From Acidobacteriota bacterium (GTDB taxonomy: Bacteria; Acidobacteriota; Blastocatellia; RBC074): DNA of 64,000 nucleotides. The stretch spans positions 62,001 through 126,000 of the forward strand of contig JACPYM010000034.1 in NCBI GenBank assembly GCA_016196035.1, written 5' to 3'. The notes beneath the pieces are model-generated. The model was not told the DNA's origin. It saw nothing but the letters and a program-made list of their open reading frames with translations, and did no database searches. Made by a program: the position numbers and the translations under genes. Shown here piece after piece: positions 45,771 through 55,059 of this stretch; the first letter of the stretch is position 1; the number at the start of each line of letters is the position of its first letter.

Positions 45771-46475
45771 TCATTGCGCCAGTTGCACGGGGCGCTCGCG
45801 CGGTTCGAGCCGAGCCAGTTGCAGCCGCGTCGCCCTGTCGCGCCGGGTGCGGCAACGGTTCAGATTGTATTTGGCTTCGGGCAACTTGCCGCGCGACGTT
45901 TGCACCGCCAGCGCAAATTCCAGTTCGGCTTCGGCGTATTGCCCGGCGCTGGCAAAGAGCACGCCCAGGTTGTTGTGACAGACGGGCAGCCGGTCGCGCG
46001 ACTGCCGCAGCGCTTGCCGGTAATGTTCGGCGGCTTGGGCGGCCTCGCCTTGTTGTTGCAGCGCGAGACCCAATTCGAAATGCGCCGCTGCGTGCTGGCC
46101 GTTCGTCGCCCTCAGCGCTTGTTCGAAAGCGGCTGGCGCGGCGTCGCCTTGCCCGCTGTCTTGCAACGCCACGCCGAGCGCATACGCAGCGTCGGCATCG
46201 CGTCCGTCACGTAAGTCGAGCGCTTTGCGGTATGCGCGCGCGGCTTCCGCCGGCCTGCCTAGCCGGTGCAAACAAACGCCCAGGTTGAAATGCGCGCGTG
46301 CGGCATGCGCCCCCGGCCAACTCAAGGCCGCGCGATATTCAAACGCGGCCAGTTGATAGCGTCCGAGTTGGAATGCCTCATAGCCACGCTCCAAGGCCGC
46401 CTCAACGTCGCTGGTTTGCGCGCGCGCGCTGAAGCTCAGCCCCAACAGCAAACAAATCGTCAGTAGTTTTTGCAT
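45771..46475 (-). CDS. Secreted TPR-repeat protein
   Basis: A 234-residue protein with a signal peptide (MQKLLTICLLLGLSFSARAQ) and about five TPR units: YEAFQLGRYQLAAFEYRAAL, GVCLHRLGRPAEAARAYRKA, GVALQDSGQGDAAPAAFEQA, GLALQQQGEAAQAAEHYRQA, and GVLFASAGQYAEAELEFALA. TPR proteins here may be outer-membrane or periplasmic scaffolds; a TadD-like role is conceivable, as none was found inside the tad locus, but there is no lipobox and the gene is 3.6 kb away on the other strand. Confidence 0.82.
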   Translation of the reverse strand: MQKLLTICLLLGLSFSARAQTSDVEAALERGYEAFQLGRYQLAAFEYRAALSWPGAHAARAHFNLGVCLHRLGRPAEAARAYRKALDLRDGRDADAAYALGVALQDSGQGDAAPAAFEQALRATNGQHAAAHFELGLALQQQGEAAQAAEHYRQALRQSRDRLPVCHNNLGVLFASAGQYAEAELEFALAVQTSRGKLPEAKYNLNRCRTRRDRATRLQLARLEPRERPVQLAQ

Positions 46476-46973
46476 AATCCCTCCTTCTGTGTGCCGAAGG
46501 GTAAAAGAAAAGCGGCAAGGCGTCTTTTCGCTGCTTGCCGCGTTTTTGCTGTGCTTGCTGAAATGTTGTCCGGCAAGCTGCCAGCTTGTCGAAACCTTGG
46601 TTGTCAGTCCATTGGCTTAACAGCCACGCTTCGACAAGCTGGCAGCCTTGTCATTACCCACATTTTTCCAGTTTCCTGGTCTTTGATTTCAGGGGCGGCT
46701 TCTGCTCTTCGCCCCAGCGGGGCGGGATGTTTATAGCATTCAGGCCAAGATCACCCCCAAGCTCCAGAGGAGCGACATCTGTCAGATGTCGCTCCTCTGG
46801 AGCTTGGGAAACAATGAACCGCCCAAGCTATAAATATCCGGCTCCTACGGAGCCAAGAGAGGCACCACTTTTCTCAAAGAAACCTCGAAAATTCTGGCTT
46901 CGAGCCAAATCAAAAAATGTGGGTAATGACAAGGCTGGCAGCTTGCCGGACAACCCAGCCGCTACGAACCAAT
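46476..46973. repeat. Nested inverted-repeat region (about 500 bp, no gene)
   Basis: The outer arms are GTTGTCCGGCAAGCTGCC (46565-46582) and its perfect complement (46937-46954), and 46637-46667 with 46913-46943 (30 of 31 complementary, ending TTACCCACATTTTT). Centrally a perfect 26-bp palindrome (46756-46781 and 46783-46808, core AGCTCCAGAGGAGCGACATC) is separated by a single T. Arms GCTTGTCGAA/TTCGACAAGC overlap these. This looks like one palindromic element inserted in another. Confidence 0.9.
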
Positions 46974-47870
46974 CTATTGCTGCAACCCGTTGCGATACGC
47001 GCGCGGCGTCAATGACGTGAGCTTGCGGAAGAGCGTCGTGAAATGGCTTTGGTTTTTGAAGCCGGTGCGCAGCCCGATTTCGACGATGGGCAGTGCGCTG
47101 GCCGTGAGCAATTGTTTGGCGGCCTCGATGCGCCGTTGCATCAGGTATTGAATCGGCGTCTGGCCGGTTGTTTGTTTGAAGGCGCGGGCGAAGTGGTATT
47201 GGCTCAATTCGACGGCCTCGGCGATTTCGGTCAGCGATAAATCGCGGTCGAGATTGGCTTCGATGAATTCGAGCGCGCGGCGCTGTTTGAGCGGCGGCAA
47301 GCCGCCAAATTGCAGATCGGGCACGAGGCTGTTGGTCGAATAGTGGCGCAGCAAATGCACGGCCAGCGTGTTGACCAGCGATTCGGCATACAGCCGTCCG
47401 GTCGGCATGCCGCTATCCAATTCGGCGACCAGCACGTGCGCAATGGAGCGGATCAATTCATCGCGTTGGCTGCACGCCAGCACGATTTCAGAACGCTGTG
47501 CCACAGAAAAATCCGCCGCCGCTTGCCGTATGAAATCGGGAGCCAGGAAGATTGCCGCGTATTCCAACTCATCGTTCCAATCGGCTGAAAAGTCTAAGCC
47601 GTGCGGCGTGATGCTAACTTGCCCAACGGCGGGCGAGCGGCGTTGCACCACGCCATTTTCGTTGCGTCCTTCGATGGTGATCGAGCCTGCGAGCGGCACG
47701 AAGACTTCGCAAGCGTGCCGCAGTTGATAATCCAGATGGCCCGGACGCACGCGATAGTGGCCGATCTTCACGCCCGTCCATTCGGTGCTGTGTTTGAATA
47801 GCAGCAGGGAATCGGTCGCCGGGCGTTGTTTGGGTTGTGGATTGACGAGCAGTCGTTGCGGGGTAGCCAT
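46974..47870 (-). CDS. AraC-family transcriptional regulator
   Basis: A 298-residue regulator. The N-terminal part is a cupin-like effector domain (HYRVRPGHLDYQLRHACEVF, PLAGSITIEGR). The C-terminal part has two helix-turn-helix motifs of AraC type (LSLTEIAEAVELSQYHFARA, FKQTTGQTPIQYLMQRRIEA, and IVEIGLRTGFKNQSHFTTLF with RKLTSLTPRAYR). Start at 47870 has AGGGAGAAGGC on the minus strand. A ThuA gene lies just upstream on the same strand, so it may regulate sugar use. Confidence 0.88.
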   Translation of the reverse strand: MATPQRLLVNPQPKQRPATDSLLLFKHSTEWTGVKIGHYRVRPGHLDYQLRHACEVFVPLAGSITIEGRNENGVVQRRSPAVGQVSITPHGLDFSADWNDELEYAAIFLAPDFIRQAAADFSVAQRSEIVLACSQRDELIRSIAHVLVAELDSGMPTGRLYAESLVNTLAVHLLRHYSTNSLVPDLQFGGLPPLKQRRALEFIEANLDRDLSLTEIAEAVELSQYHFARAFKQTTGQTPIQYLMQRRIEAAKQLLTASALPIVEIGLRTGFKNQSHFTTLFRKLTSLTPRAYRNGLQQ

Positions 47871-47917
47871 CGTTTTGCCTTCTCCCTCTGCCTGAGAGAG
47901 CTTGCCCTCAGGTCTGA

Positions 47918-48796
47918 TTATTTGGTTGACCGTATGCCGTGATAGGCGACGTTGATGTCCAGCTTGCCCGCCCATTTTTTGGGCACGGGCGTATTTAACG
48001 CCCAGTGAATACCATTGATGACCAGTCTTTGAAAAGCCTCAACCTGAAAATCTCCCGGATGCCCCAGCGTCGTGACAAACACCCGCGCGCGTGATTTGTT
48101 GTGCCACGTCCAGGCGACCGGGTTGTCAACGGCAGGGCGCGTGTCCGCCCGCTCCGGATTAACCGTCCTCCCCATCAACAACACCGTCGCATCCTTGGGC
48201 GGATAATTCGGCAATATCTGATAGAGCCACGACGGCACGTGGAATTGCTGCTCAACGCCGGTCAGGATGGGATGTTGCGCTTGCGCTGTCACCACGCTGA
48301 CGTCGGTGCTGGACGTGTGGCCGTAGTGGAAATGCTGGCCGCCCCAACCCGGCGGGCCGCCCAGATAATCGGGGGCAAACGTATTCCAAATTTCCGCCGG
48401 ATGACCCTTGGGATAGTTGAAGGCATGCGTCGTCGTGCGGAACGCCACCAGCGGTTTGCCGGAGTTGAGATACTTTTGGATGTGCGCCAACTGCTCGGGC
48501 GGCAAGCGGCGCCAGCGCAAAAAGAAGACGGCGAGGTCGGCGTCTTGCAACGCTTCCAAGCCGGGAATGTTCTCTTCGGCGTTTTCATCCGGCGCGGATT
48601 TCAGCACCGTCGCGCGCATACCGTAGCGTTGTTCGAGCGCTTTGGCGAGCAGCGGAAACGTGTCTTCCGAACCGTATTCGTGATCGCCGCTGACAAAGAC
48701 GACGAGTGGCGGCTTGCGCCATTTCGTCTGCGCGAGGTCGCTTGTTGTGAGCAACATTGCGGCGAACAAAAGGAGGAGGAGGAATTGGCGAGTCAT
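47918..48796 (-). CDS. ThuA-like domain secreted protein
   Basis: A 292-residue protein with a signal peptide (MTRQFLLLLLFAAMLLTTSD). The ThuA domain (class I glutamine-amidotransferase-like fold) is evident from LVVFVSGDHEYGSEDTFPLL, FFLRWRRLPPEQLAHIQKYL and TWHNKSRARVFVTTLGHPGD. Such proteins take part in trehalose or sugar metabolism or act as putative hydrolases. It lies next to the AraC-type regulator on the same strand (47 bases). Confidence 0.82.
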   Translation of the reverse strand: MTRQFLLLLLFAAMLLTTSDLAQTKWRKPPLVVFVSGDHEYGSEDTFPLLAKALEQRYGMRATVLKSAPDENAEENIPGLEALQDADLAVFFLRWRRLPPEQLAHIQKYLNSGKPLVAFRTTTHAFNYPKGHPAEIWNTFAPDYLGGPPGWGGQHFHYGHTSSTDVSVVTAQAQHPILTGVEQQFHVPSWLYQILPNYPPKDATVLLMGRTVNPERADTRPAVDNPVAWTWHNKSRARVFVTTLGHPGDFQVEAFQRLVINGIHWALNTPVPKKWAGKLDINVAYHGIRSTK

Positions 48797-48896
48797 AGCT
48801 GTTCGTGAGTGAGTGGGAGTTGGTTCGGATAGCAGACGCCTTACCTTGTGGTGGCGAATTGATTCGCAACTACAAGGTAAGGCGCGCTCTGCGCCG

Positions 48897-49364
48897 TTAT
48901 GATTGCGGGCGGAAATAAAGCACTAAGCTGGCACCCGCCACGACGAGCAGGAAGCCCACATAAAGCAGCGGATTGATCGCGCTTTTCGGCGGATGCAGCG
49001 CCATCGAGACAAATACATTGATGACCGGCGCACCGCCAAACACCAGCGGCATCACATAGGTCGGCAGGCCGCCATTTTTGAACGCCCAGATAATGGCTGC
49101 CGCGCCAAGCGCGCCCAGTGCGCCTGCGGCTGTCGCCATAATCATGCCATTCGTGGTAAAGCCCTGCATCTTCAACTGCCCTTGCGACGCCAGCGCGATG
49201 ACTGGGACGATCACGCCGATTAGAAAGTAAGCCAAGCCGACGCATAACAACGCGCGCAGCCCGCGAAACTGAGCGTCGCCTAGAGCCATCTGTCCTTGAT
49301 GCAACATGGCGCCGTAAATGCCCCACGAGAGTGCGGCGGCGAGGGCGAAGACAATCCAAAGCAT
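48897..49364 (-). CDS. Half-size DMT-like membrane protein
   Basis: A 155-residue protein with about five hydrophobic segments (LWIVFALAAALSWGIYGAML, FLIGVIVPVIALASQ, ATAAGALGALGAAAIIWAFK, VMPLVFGGAPVINVFVSMAL, LLYVGFLLVVAGASLVLYFR). The plan is that of a drug/metabolite-transporter half (EamA-like), so it probably works as a homodimer. I chose ATG 49364 because AAGGAG is about 12 bases before it, while the ATG at 49391 has none. Confidence 0.7.
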   Translation of the reverse strand: MLWIVFALAAALSWGIYGAMLHQGQMALGDAQFRGLRALLCVGLAYFLIGVIVPVIALASQGQLKMQGFTTNGMIMATAAGALGALGAAAIIWAFKNGGLPTYVMPLVFGGAPVINVFVSMALHPPKSAINPLLYVGFLLVVAGASLVLYFRPQS

Positions 49365-49420
49365 AGATTTACTTTTCTCCTTACTGGTCATTGATGATCC
49401 TGTCTGCTAGCTGACTTGGG

Positions 49421-50896
49421 TTATTTGTTTGGTGCTGCATTACTGCTTGCAGTGTGTTTCGAATTGGCAAAACAAAAGAGAGTCGCGTGCGTGCGCACAT
49501 AAAGCTTATCATCGGCAAACGCGGGTGTCGCGTGACAGGGCTCGCCTAGATCATTGACGGCTAAAATCTCCCACGCGCTGCCCGCTTTCACAACGGTCAG
49601 CTTGCCTTCTTCGCTCAACGCGAACAGCTTGCCGTCTGCCGCAACGGGCGACGCATAATAATCACCCAGCGCGCCCGTCAGCCTTCCTTGCTTGAGTAAT
49701 TTGCCCGTTGCTGGATCGAGTGCTGACAAAATGCCGCCTTCTTTCATCAGGTAAAACACGTCCTGATAGAGCAGCGGCGACGGCGCATTCGGTAGCGCCT
49801 TTTCATAACGCCAGAGCAAATTGCCGGTCAGGTCGCCGCGCAGGTCGGCTTGCGGATCGAGTTTGAACGCGAGCGCGCCGTTGACCACAGTTTTGCGCTC
49901 TTGATAAGCGCGCCAGTCACGTTCGCCCAATGCGCCATCGCGGTCAAGATCGTAATCCGCCCAGGCCCGCGCGATGCGTTGATCGGTCATTTCGGCGCGC
50001 GCAATCTTGCCGTCCTGATTGGCGTCGAATTTTTTCAGCGCTTCGGCAAACGGCGGAATCACTTCCTGTTCGCCGGGATCAGCGCCGCCCGCCCAGCCCA
50101 GCACGTATAGCCGATCTTTGCCCAGCACCGGCGTAGGTTTGAGTTGCCAAGTCAACCCGCGCACCCACCAAACCTCTTTACCGCTGGCTACGTCATAGGC
50201 CGTCAGTTTCAACGAACCGGCGACCAGCACTTGCAACGGCGCTTTGGCGGGCTTGAACAGAATGGGCGTCGCAAAACCGCGCGTCGCTTCGGGCCGTTCG
50301 ACGCGCCATTTGAGTTTGCCGGTCAGTTTGTCCACGGCAATAAAAAACGAATCCGATTCGGAATCGCAATTCAGCAGCAAGGTGTCATCAGCCAGAATCG
50401 GCGACGCGCCCATGCCGAATGGATTGTTGAATGGCCCCAACGGCAAGCGCCATTTCTCTTCGCCATTGGTAGTGAACGCAATCAGGCCGAAGTCGGTGAA
50501 GAAGGCGTAAACATTGCGCCCATCGGTCACGACGCTGGGCGAAGCCGGCGAGTTGGATTTGTGCAGCGCCTGCTTGCGCGGTTTCGGCACTTCGCGTTGC
50601 CAGAGGATTTTGCCATCCGCACGGTTGAGCGCAATGACATAGAGTTTGCTGGCGTCATACGCCGTGACAAAGATGTGCTCTTTGGTCAACACGGGCGAAG
50701 AGTGCCCGGCGGGCAGCGGCGTTTTCCAAACGACGTTTTTTGTCGGGCTGAATTCAACCGGCAGGTCTTTGGCCTCGCCAACGCCTGCACCATTGGGGCC
50801 GCGGAATTGCGGCCAGTTTTGTGCTTGGAGCGGGGGCGCAAACAGGCAGACAACGAGTGCCATCTGGCAGATAATGATTGAAAGTGATTTCATCAT
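49421..50896 (-). CDS. PQQ-type beta-propeller protein with inserted EF-hands (copy 1)
   Basis: A 491-residue secreted protein (signal to about LQAQN). It has PQQ/WD-like propeller repeats (NWPQFRGPNGAGVGEAKDLP, LWQREVPKPRK, VYAFFTDFGLIAFTTNGEEK, KWRVERPEATRGFATP). A pair of EF-hands (FDANQDGKIARAEM and YDLDRDGALGERDW) is inserted near residue 320. The fold suggests a periplasmic or surface binding protein or lyase/dehydrogenase; PQQ binding itself is not proven. Start at 50896 or the adjacent ATG. A paralogue (copy 2) lies just upstream, beyond a perfect inverted repeat. Confidence 0.8.
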   Translation of the reverse strand: MMKSLSIIICQMALVVCLFAPPLQAQNWPQFRGPNGAGVGEAKDLPVEFSPTKNVVWKTPLPAGHSSPVLTKEHIFVTAYDASKLYVIALNRADGKILWQREVPKPRKQALHKSNSPASPSVVTDGRNVYAFFTDFGLIAFTTNGEEKWRLPLGPFNNPFGMGASPILADDTLLLNCDSESDSFFIAVDKLTGKLKWRVERPEATRGFATPILFKPAKAPLQVLVAGSLKLTAYDVASGKEVWWVRGLTWQLKPTPVLGKDRLYVLGWAGGADPGEQEVIPPFAEALKKFDANQDGKIARAEMTDQRIARAWADYDLDRDGALGERDWRAYQERKTVVNGALAFKLDPQADLRGDLTGNLLWRYEKALPNAPSPLLYQDVFYLMKEGGILSALDPATGKLLKQGRLTGALGDYYASPVAADGKLFALSEEGKLTVVKAGSAWEILAVNDLGEPCHATPAFADDKLYVRTHATLFCFANSKHTASSNAAPNK

Positions 50897-50914
50897 TGGA
50901 GGATTGTCGAACTC

Positions 50915-51045
50915 TTTGGAGTGCTGCGGCCCGGCGCAGCTTTTCTTTCCCGATTGCAAGGGTTGGAAGGCAGCGCGCGGCCTCGACGAGAGACGCAAGC
51001 GTTCGTTAGCGAAAGAAAAGCTGCGCCGGGCCGCAGCACTCCAAA
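50915..51045. repeat. Perfect 35-bp inverted repeat between two PQQ-propeller genes
   Basis: Arms at 50915-50949 and 51011-51045 are exact reverse complements (core GTGCTGCGGCCCGGCGCAGC), with a 61-base loop. The right arm ends one base before the stop codon of propeller copy 2, so on the minus strand a 35-bp hairpin would form directly after that gene and about 20 bases before the start of copy 1. Confidence 0.95.
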
Positions 51046-51046
51046 C

Positions 51047-52525
51047 TTATTTGGCAAAACAATAAAGCGTGTCCTGCGTGCGGATGTACAGCTTGTTATC
51101 GTCAATCGCGGGCGTCGCAAACACCTCGCTGCCTAAGGCATTGACTGCCACCGTATCCCATTCGCCTTTCGCTGAAACAACCGAAACGGTGCCGTCCTGA
51201 CTGACCAGCCAGACCTTGCCGTCCGCGCCGACGGGCGAGGCGAAGTATTTGTCAATCGCGCCTTTCAAGCGGCCTTGCTTGATGACATTACCCGTCGCCG
51301 GGTCGAACGAAATTAGGATGCCGCTGTCATTCACCATAAACAGCACGCCTTGATAGAGCAGCGTCGAAGGTACTTGCGGCACCGGGCGTTGATATTTCCA
51401 GCGAATCGCCGTGCTGGTCATATCGCCCTGGCCGCCCAGTTTGATGGCGAGCAAGCCGTTTTCTGCTGCCATCATCGCGCGGAAGACCTCCCAGTCTTTG
51501 GCGTCCAGTTTGGCGTCACGATTGAGATCGAACGCGTCGAAGCCGTAATTCGGGCTAAGCACTTTGCTTATTGGGTCGTCTCCGGCAGTCTCATCGCGTC
51601 CGACAAAGCCATCGCCATTCTTGTCGTACTTCTTCAGGCCTTCTTCAAACGAGATAGTCGCGATTTGTTTGCCCGGTTGATTGAGCGGGAAGCCCCAACC
51701 GTTGATGTAGGCGTATTCGTTGTCAAAACTCATCACCGATTTCATCTCGCAAGCCAGGCCGCGCACCCACCAGATGCGCTTGCCATCGGCGACCGAATAG
51801 GCCGAAAGCTGGAATGATTCGGGAATCAGCAATTGCTTCGGGCCGGTCTTGGGCTGCCACACGGTCGGCGTCGAATAGCCCGAAATGACTTCGGGGCGAT
51901 CAATCTTCCATTTGGTCTTGCCCGTAGCTTTGTCCACGGCGAGCAAATACGAACCGCCATCCTGATCTACCGGCAAAATCACTTTGTCATCCACCAGCAT
52001 CGGCGAGGCGCCGTAGCCGTAAAACATGTTGAACGGCCCCAACGGCACGCGCCATTTCTCTTTGCCATTGGCGTCGTAGGCAAGCAGCCCGAAGTCCTGA
52101 AAGAAGACATAAACATTTGTGCCGTCAGTGACGGGACTCGCCGAAGCCGGGCCGTTGACGTTTTCGAGCCGCGCTTTGTTGACGCGCGGCACCTCGTGTT
52201 GCCAGACGATCTTGCCGGTCGCGCGGTCGAGGGCGATGACCGAAAGCTGGTAATTCGCCTTGGCTTTTTCTTTGTCGCCAATCGGCGTGTGAGCCGTCAC
52301 AAAGATGCGCGTCGCTGTCAGCACGGGCGACGAATGGCCCGGCGGCAGCGCCGTTTTCCACACGACGTTTTTCTCTTTGCCAAATTCGTTCGGCAGATTG
52401 GTCGAAGCCGACAGCCCCGAACCGTTAGGGCCGCGAAAGCGCGACCAGTCATCACTGGCGAACAGGCTGCTTACTGCGCAAGCCAACACAATTGCTGCCG
52501 CACAGCTTGTGATGCGATTGTTCAT
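51047..52525 (-). CDS. PQQ-type beta-propeller protein with inserted EF-hands (copy 2)
   Basis: A 492-residue secreted paralogue of copy 1 (signal peptide to about LFASD). Shared features include DDWSRFRGPNGSGLSASTNL, TALPPGHSSPVLTATRIFVT and the EF-hand pair YDKNGDGFVGRDET and FDLNRDAKLDAKDW, where the second loop lacks the usual Gly/Ile pattern. Identity to copy 1 is high throughout, pointing to tandem duplication. The function is as for copy 1. Confidence 0.82.
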   Translation of the reverse strand: MNNRITSCAAAIVLACAVSSLFASDDWSRFRGPNGSGLSASTNLPNEFGKEKNVVWKTALPPGHSSPVLTATRIFVTAHTPIGDKEKAKANYQLSVIALDRATGKIVWQHEVPRVNKARLENVNGPASASPVTDGTNVYVFFQDFGLLAYDANGKEKWRVPLGPFNMFYGYGASPMLVDDKVILPVDQDGGSYLLAVDKATGKTKWKIDRPEVISGYSTPTVWQPKTGPKQLLIPESFQLSAYSVADGKRIWWVRGLACEMKSVMSFDNEYAYINGWGFPLNQPGKQIATISFEEGLKKYDKNGDGFVGRDETAGDDPISKVLSPNYGFDAFDLNRDAKLDAKDWEVFRAMMAAENGLLAIKLGGQGDMTSTAIRWKYQRPVPQVPSTLLYQGVLFMVNDSGILISFDPATGNVIKQGRLKGAIDKYFASPVGADGKVWLVSQDGTVSVVSAKGEWDTVAVNALGSEVFATPAIDDNKLYIRTQDTLYCFAK

Positions 52526-52607
52526 GAAGTTCCTCCGAAAAAAGGCCGGTCAGTTTGCCGCCGCAGACTTTACCTGAGCCGCTATGCGCTGGCAAACTCC
52601 GCGCACC

Positions 52608-53369
52608 ATGACGAACTATCAACTTCCCCCGCTGACCAATGGACAATACTCGTTGGCGCAAGCGCGCGTTGATTTATCCGCCGCGCTGCGCTGGGCCGCG
52701 CGCTTGGGCTTGAACGAAGGCATCTGCAATCACTTCAGTCTGGTCGCGCCCGGCTGGCCCGATTGCTTTCTGGTCAATCCGCAAGGGCTGCACTGGTCAG
52801 AGATCACGCCGAACGATCTGGTGCTGGTGGATGTCGAAGGCGCGATCATCCAGGGCCGCTATAACGTCGAAGCCACCGCCTTTCACATTCACGGGCGCAT
52901 TCATGCGGGCAAACTCGGGGCGGCCTGTGTGCTGCATACACACATGCCTTACGCGACGGCTTTGGCGATTGCGGATGGCGGGTGCCTGGAATGGGCCAGC
53001 CAAAACGCGCTGCGGTTTTATGGCCGCGTGGCGTATGACGAGTGTTACAACGGCTTGGTGCTCGATGGTGAAGAGGGCGACCGCATTTGCGCGCAGCTGG
53101 AAAAGGCCGACGTGCTGTTCATGGCGAATCACGGCGTCATCGTGGCGGGCGCCTCGGTCGCGCAGGCCTTCGATGATCTTTACTACCTCGAACGCGCCTG
53201 CCGGGTGCAAGTGCTGGCGCAAAGCACGGGCAAGCAACTGCGCCTTGTGCCGGACGACATAGCCGCGTTGACCGGCCAGCAGATCGTCAATGATAAAGTG
53301 CAGCCGCACCTGCACCTGGAAGCGTTGAAACGCTTGTTGGATCGGGATGAGCCGGGCTGGCGTGGATAG
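52608..53369 (+). CDS. Class II aldolase/adducin-domain protein
   Basis: A 253-residue protein. The zinc ligands appear as FHIHGRIHA, LHTHMPYATAL and ANHGVIVAG (last His), the class II aldolase order. NEGICNHFSLVAPGWPDCFL is the substrate-binding N-terminal loop. It could be a fuculose-type aldolase, decarboxylase or a non-catalytic adducin relative. Start: ATG 52608 gives the typical N terminus (MTNYQLPPLT); an upstream ATG at 52584 is possible. It is the only + strand gene between 42.2 and 64 kb. Confidence 0.85.
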   Translation: MTNYQLPPLTNGQYSLAQARVDLSAALRWAARLGLNEGICNHFSLVAPGWPDCFLVNPQGLHWSEITPNDLVLVDVEGAIIQGRYNVEATAFHIHGRIHAGKLGAACVLHTHMPYATALAIADGGCLEWASQNALRFYGRVAYDECYNGLVLDGEEGDRICAQLEKADVLFMANHGVIVAGASVAQAFDDLYYLERACRVQVLAQSTGKQLRLVPDDIAALTGQQIVNDKVQPHLHLEALKRLLDRDEPGWRG

Positions 53370-53446
53370 CTGAGATCGCCGAGTGTTTTGGTTGTTATAC
53401 CTGTGGCGGTTGACGCAATGGCTTCACTGCATGCCAGCGCCTGCCT

Positions 53447-53538
53447 CATTCTCCATTCCACATTCTCAATTCTCGTGCAGAGGCGTTCTTTCAAAGGAAA
53501 TCCGCTGTCAAAGAATTGAGAATGTGGAATGGAGAATG
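53447..53538. repeat. Perfect 27-bp inverted repeat
   Basis: Arms at 53447-53473 and 53512-53538 are exact reverse complements (CATTCTCCATTCCACATTCT core) with a 38-base loop. It lies between the convergent aldolase and amidohydrolase genes. Confidence 0.95.
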
Positions 53539-53589
53539 AAGTATTTTGATGTTCAACTTGGCTTGATCAACCGGGCTGGCTCAGGCATC

Positions 53590-55059
53590 TCAATGCTCCG
53601 CTGCAAACGCTTTGATCCTCTCCAACAACGCCTGCCGCGCTTGCGCCGATAACAATTTGCCACCTTGAATCACCGCGTAGATCTGCCGCGTATTCGTGAT
53701 GTTTTGTAGCGGATCGGCCTCCAGCAAAACCAAATCCGCCTGGTTGCCAACTTCAATGGTGCCGCGTGTGGCGGCTTCGCCAAAGTATTGCGCGGCATTG
53801 CGCGTCGCCGTTTGCAAGGCTTCCATTGGCGTCAAACCCGACTGCGTCAGCAACTCCAATTCCTGATGCAAACTGAAACCGGGCAGCACCGCGCCGTCAT
53901 ACGCATCCGTCCCCGCCAGCAACGGCACACCCGCCAAACGCATTGCGCCGATTATCTTGCGCGTCTTGGCGGCAATCTGTTGCCGCAAGGCGAAGCTTTC
54001 TGGCGCAGTGATCTTGATGCCTTCGCTGCGACGCTGTTCAAAGCGTGTGCGCGTCTTGAGCGGCAGATAGATTTTGGCGATGGGATCAATGATGTCTTCG
54101 GCATTGAGCGGCAACAGACGTTGCGCCCAGATTTGCGTGGGCACGACCCAAACATTGTTTTGCCTCAGCAACGTGAACAGCCCGGCGCATTTGCGCGCGT
54201 CGTAAGTTTCCAGCAGTTCGGTTTGCAGCTTGCGTTGCCGCAGTCGCAGTTGCTGGCGGTCGGCGTTGGGCGCTTCGGACTCTTTCTTGATGGCGAGCAA
54301 TTCGGCGCGCAAGGCGTCTTCCTTGCTTGAACAACTCAGCATAATGCCCGCATCGCCGGGTAAGATTGGTGAACTGTGTTCGATGCTGCGCTGGCCCGAA
54401 CGCGCGACTTCAAAGGCGCTGACGGCTTCGGGCACGTGGCCCGCGACGGTCAGGCCCAGCGCTTTCGCCTCGGCCAGCACGGCGCGATAACACTCTGGCG
54501 AAAGATTGGCCTGCACCTTGATGAAATCCACGCCGAGCGTTTTCAACTCGCGCACTTGCTGGCGCGCTTTCTCAGGCGTGCGCACGGGTTTGTCCACGAA
54601 GCCTGGGCCGTCTACGAAAGGGCCGGGCGCGATGATGCGCGGGCCGATGCTCTGGCTGGCGCTGATGGCTTGGCGCAAGTTATGAATGTGCTGCCAATCG
54701 CCGCCCATCTCACGGATGCCGGTGACGCCGAAAGCCGTGAGCAAGGGCAGCATCCACTCGCGGCTCAGCGTTTGATCGGGCTGATTGGTCAAATGGATGT
54801 GCATGTCCCACAAGCCCGGAATTAGGAACTTGCCGCTGGCGTCAATGATTTCGGCGTTGGGCGGTAGCTTCGTCTTGCCGGTTTTGAAAAGCTTGCTGAT
54901 GCGCTCGCCTTCGATCAGCACGGTCATGCCGCGTTGGGCGGGCTTGCCGGTAGCGTCAATGACGGTGACGTTGCTGAGCGCCAGCGGGCGCGGGGATTGC
55001 GCGGCACACAAAGAGGCAAGCAGGGCTAGGAACAAAACAACAAGGCATTTCTGTTTCAT
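53590..55059 (-). CDS. Secreted amidohydrolase (imidazolonepropionase-like)
   Basis: A 489-residue protein with a signal peptide (MKQKCLVVLFLALLASLCAA). Amidohydrolase motifs are LIPGLWDMHIHLTNQ (the H-x-H pair), GVTGIREMGGDW, VDFIKVQANLSPE (carboxylated-Lys-like segment), GLTVAGHVPEAV, IEHSSP and LAGTDAYDGAVLPG (metal Asp). It would hydrolyse a cyclic amide or peptide-like bond in the periplasm. A standard secreted member of this family in Acidobacteriota. Confidence 0.9.
   Translation of the reverse strand: MKQKCLVVLFLALLASLCAAQSPRPLALSNVTVIDATGKPAQRGMTVLIEGERISKLFKTGKTKLPPNAEIIDASGKFLIPGLWDMHIHLTNQPDQTLSREWMLPLLTAFGVTGIREMGGDWQHIHNLRQAISASQSIGPRIIAPGPFVDGPGFVDKPVRTPEKARQQVRELKTLGVDFIKVQANLSPECYRAVLAEAKALGLTVAGHVPEAVSAFEVARSGQRSIEHSSPILPGDAGIMLSCSSKEDALRAELLAIKKESEAPNADRQQLRLRQRKLQTELLETYDARKCAGLFTLLRQNNVWVVPTQIWAQRLLPLNAEDIIDPIAKIYLPLKTRTRFEQRRSEGIKITAPESFALRQQIAAKTRKIIGAMRLAGVPLLAGTDAYDGAVLPGFSLHQELELLTQSGLTPMEALQTATRNAAQYFGEAATRGTIEVGNQADLVLLEADPLQNITNTRQIYAVIQGGKLLSAQARQALLERIKAFAAEH

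Noticed and set aside
45771-46475. TadD pilotin
   Set aside because: No lipobox, opposite strand and separated by several unrelated genes; only a generic TPR call is supported.
49421-50896. Quinoprotein alcohol dehydrogenase
   Set aside because: Propeller repeats are present, but the dehydrogenase disulfide ring and catalytic residues could not be placed, so only the fold is called.
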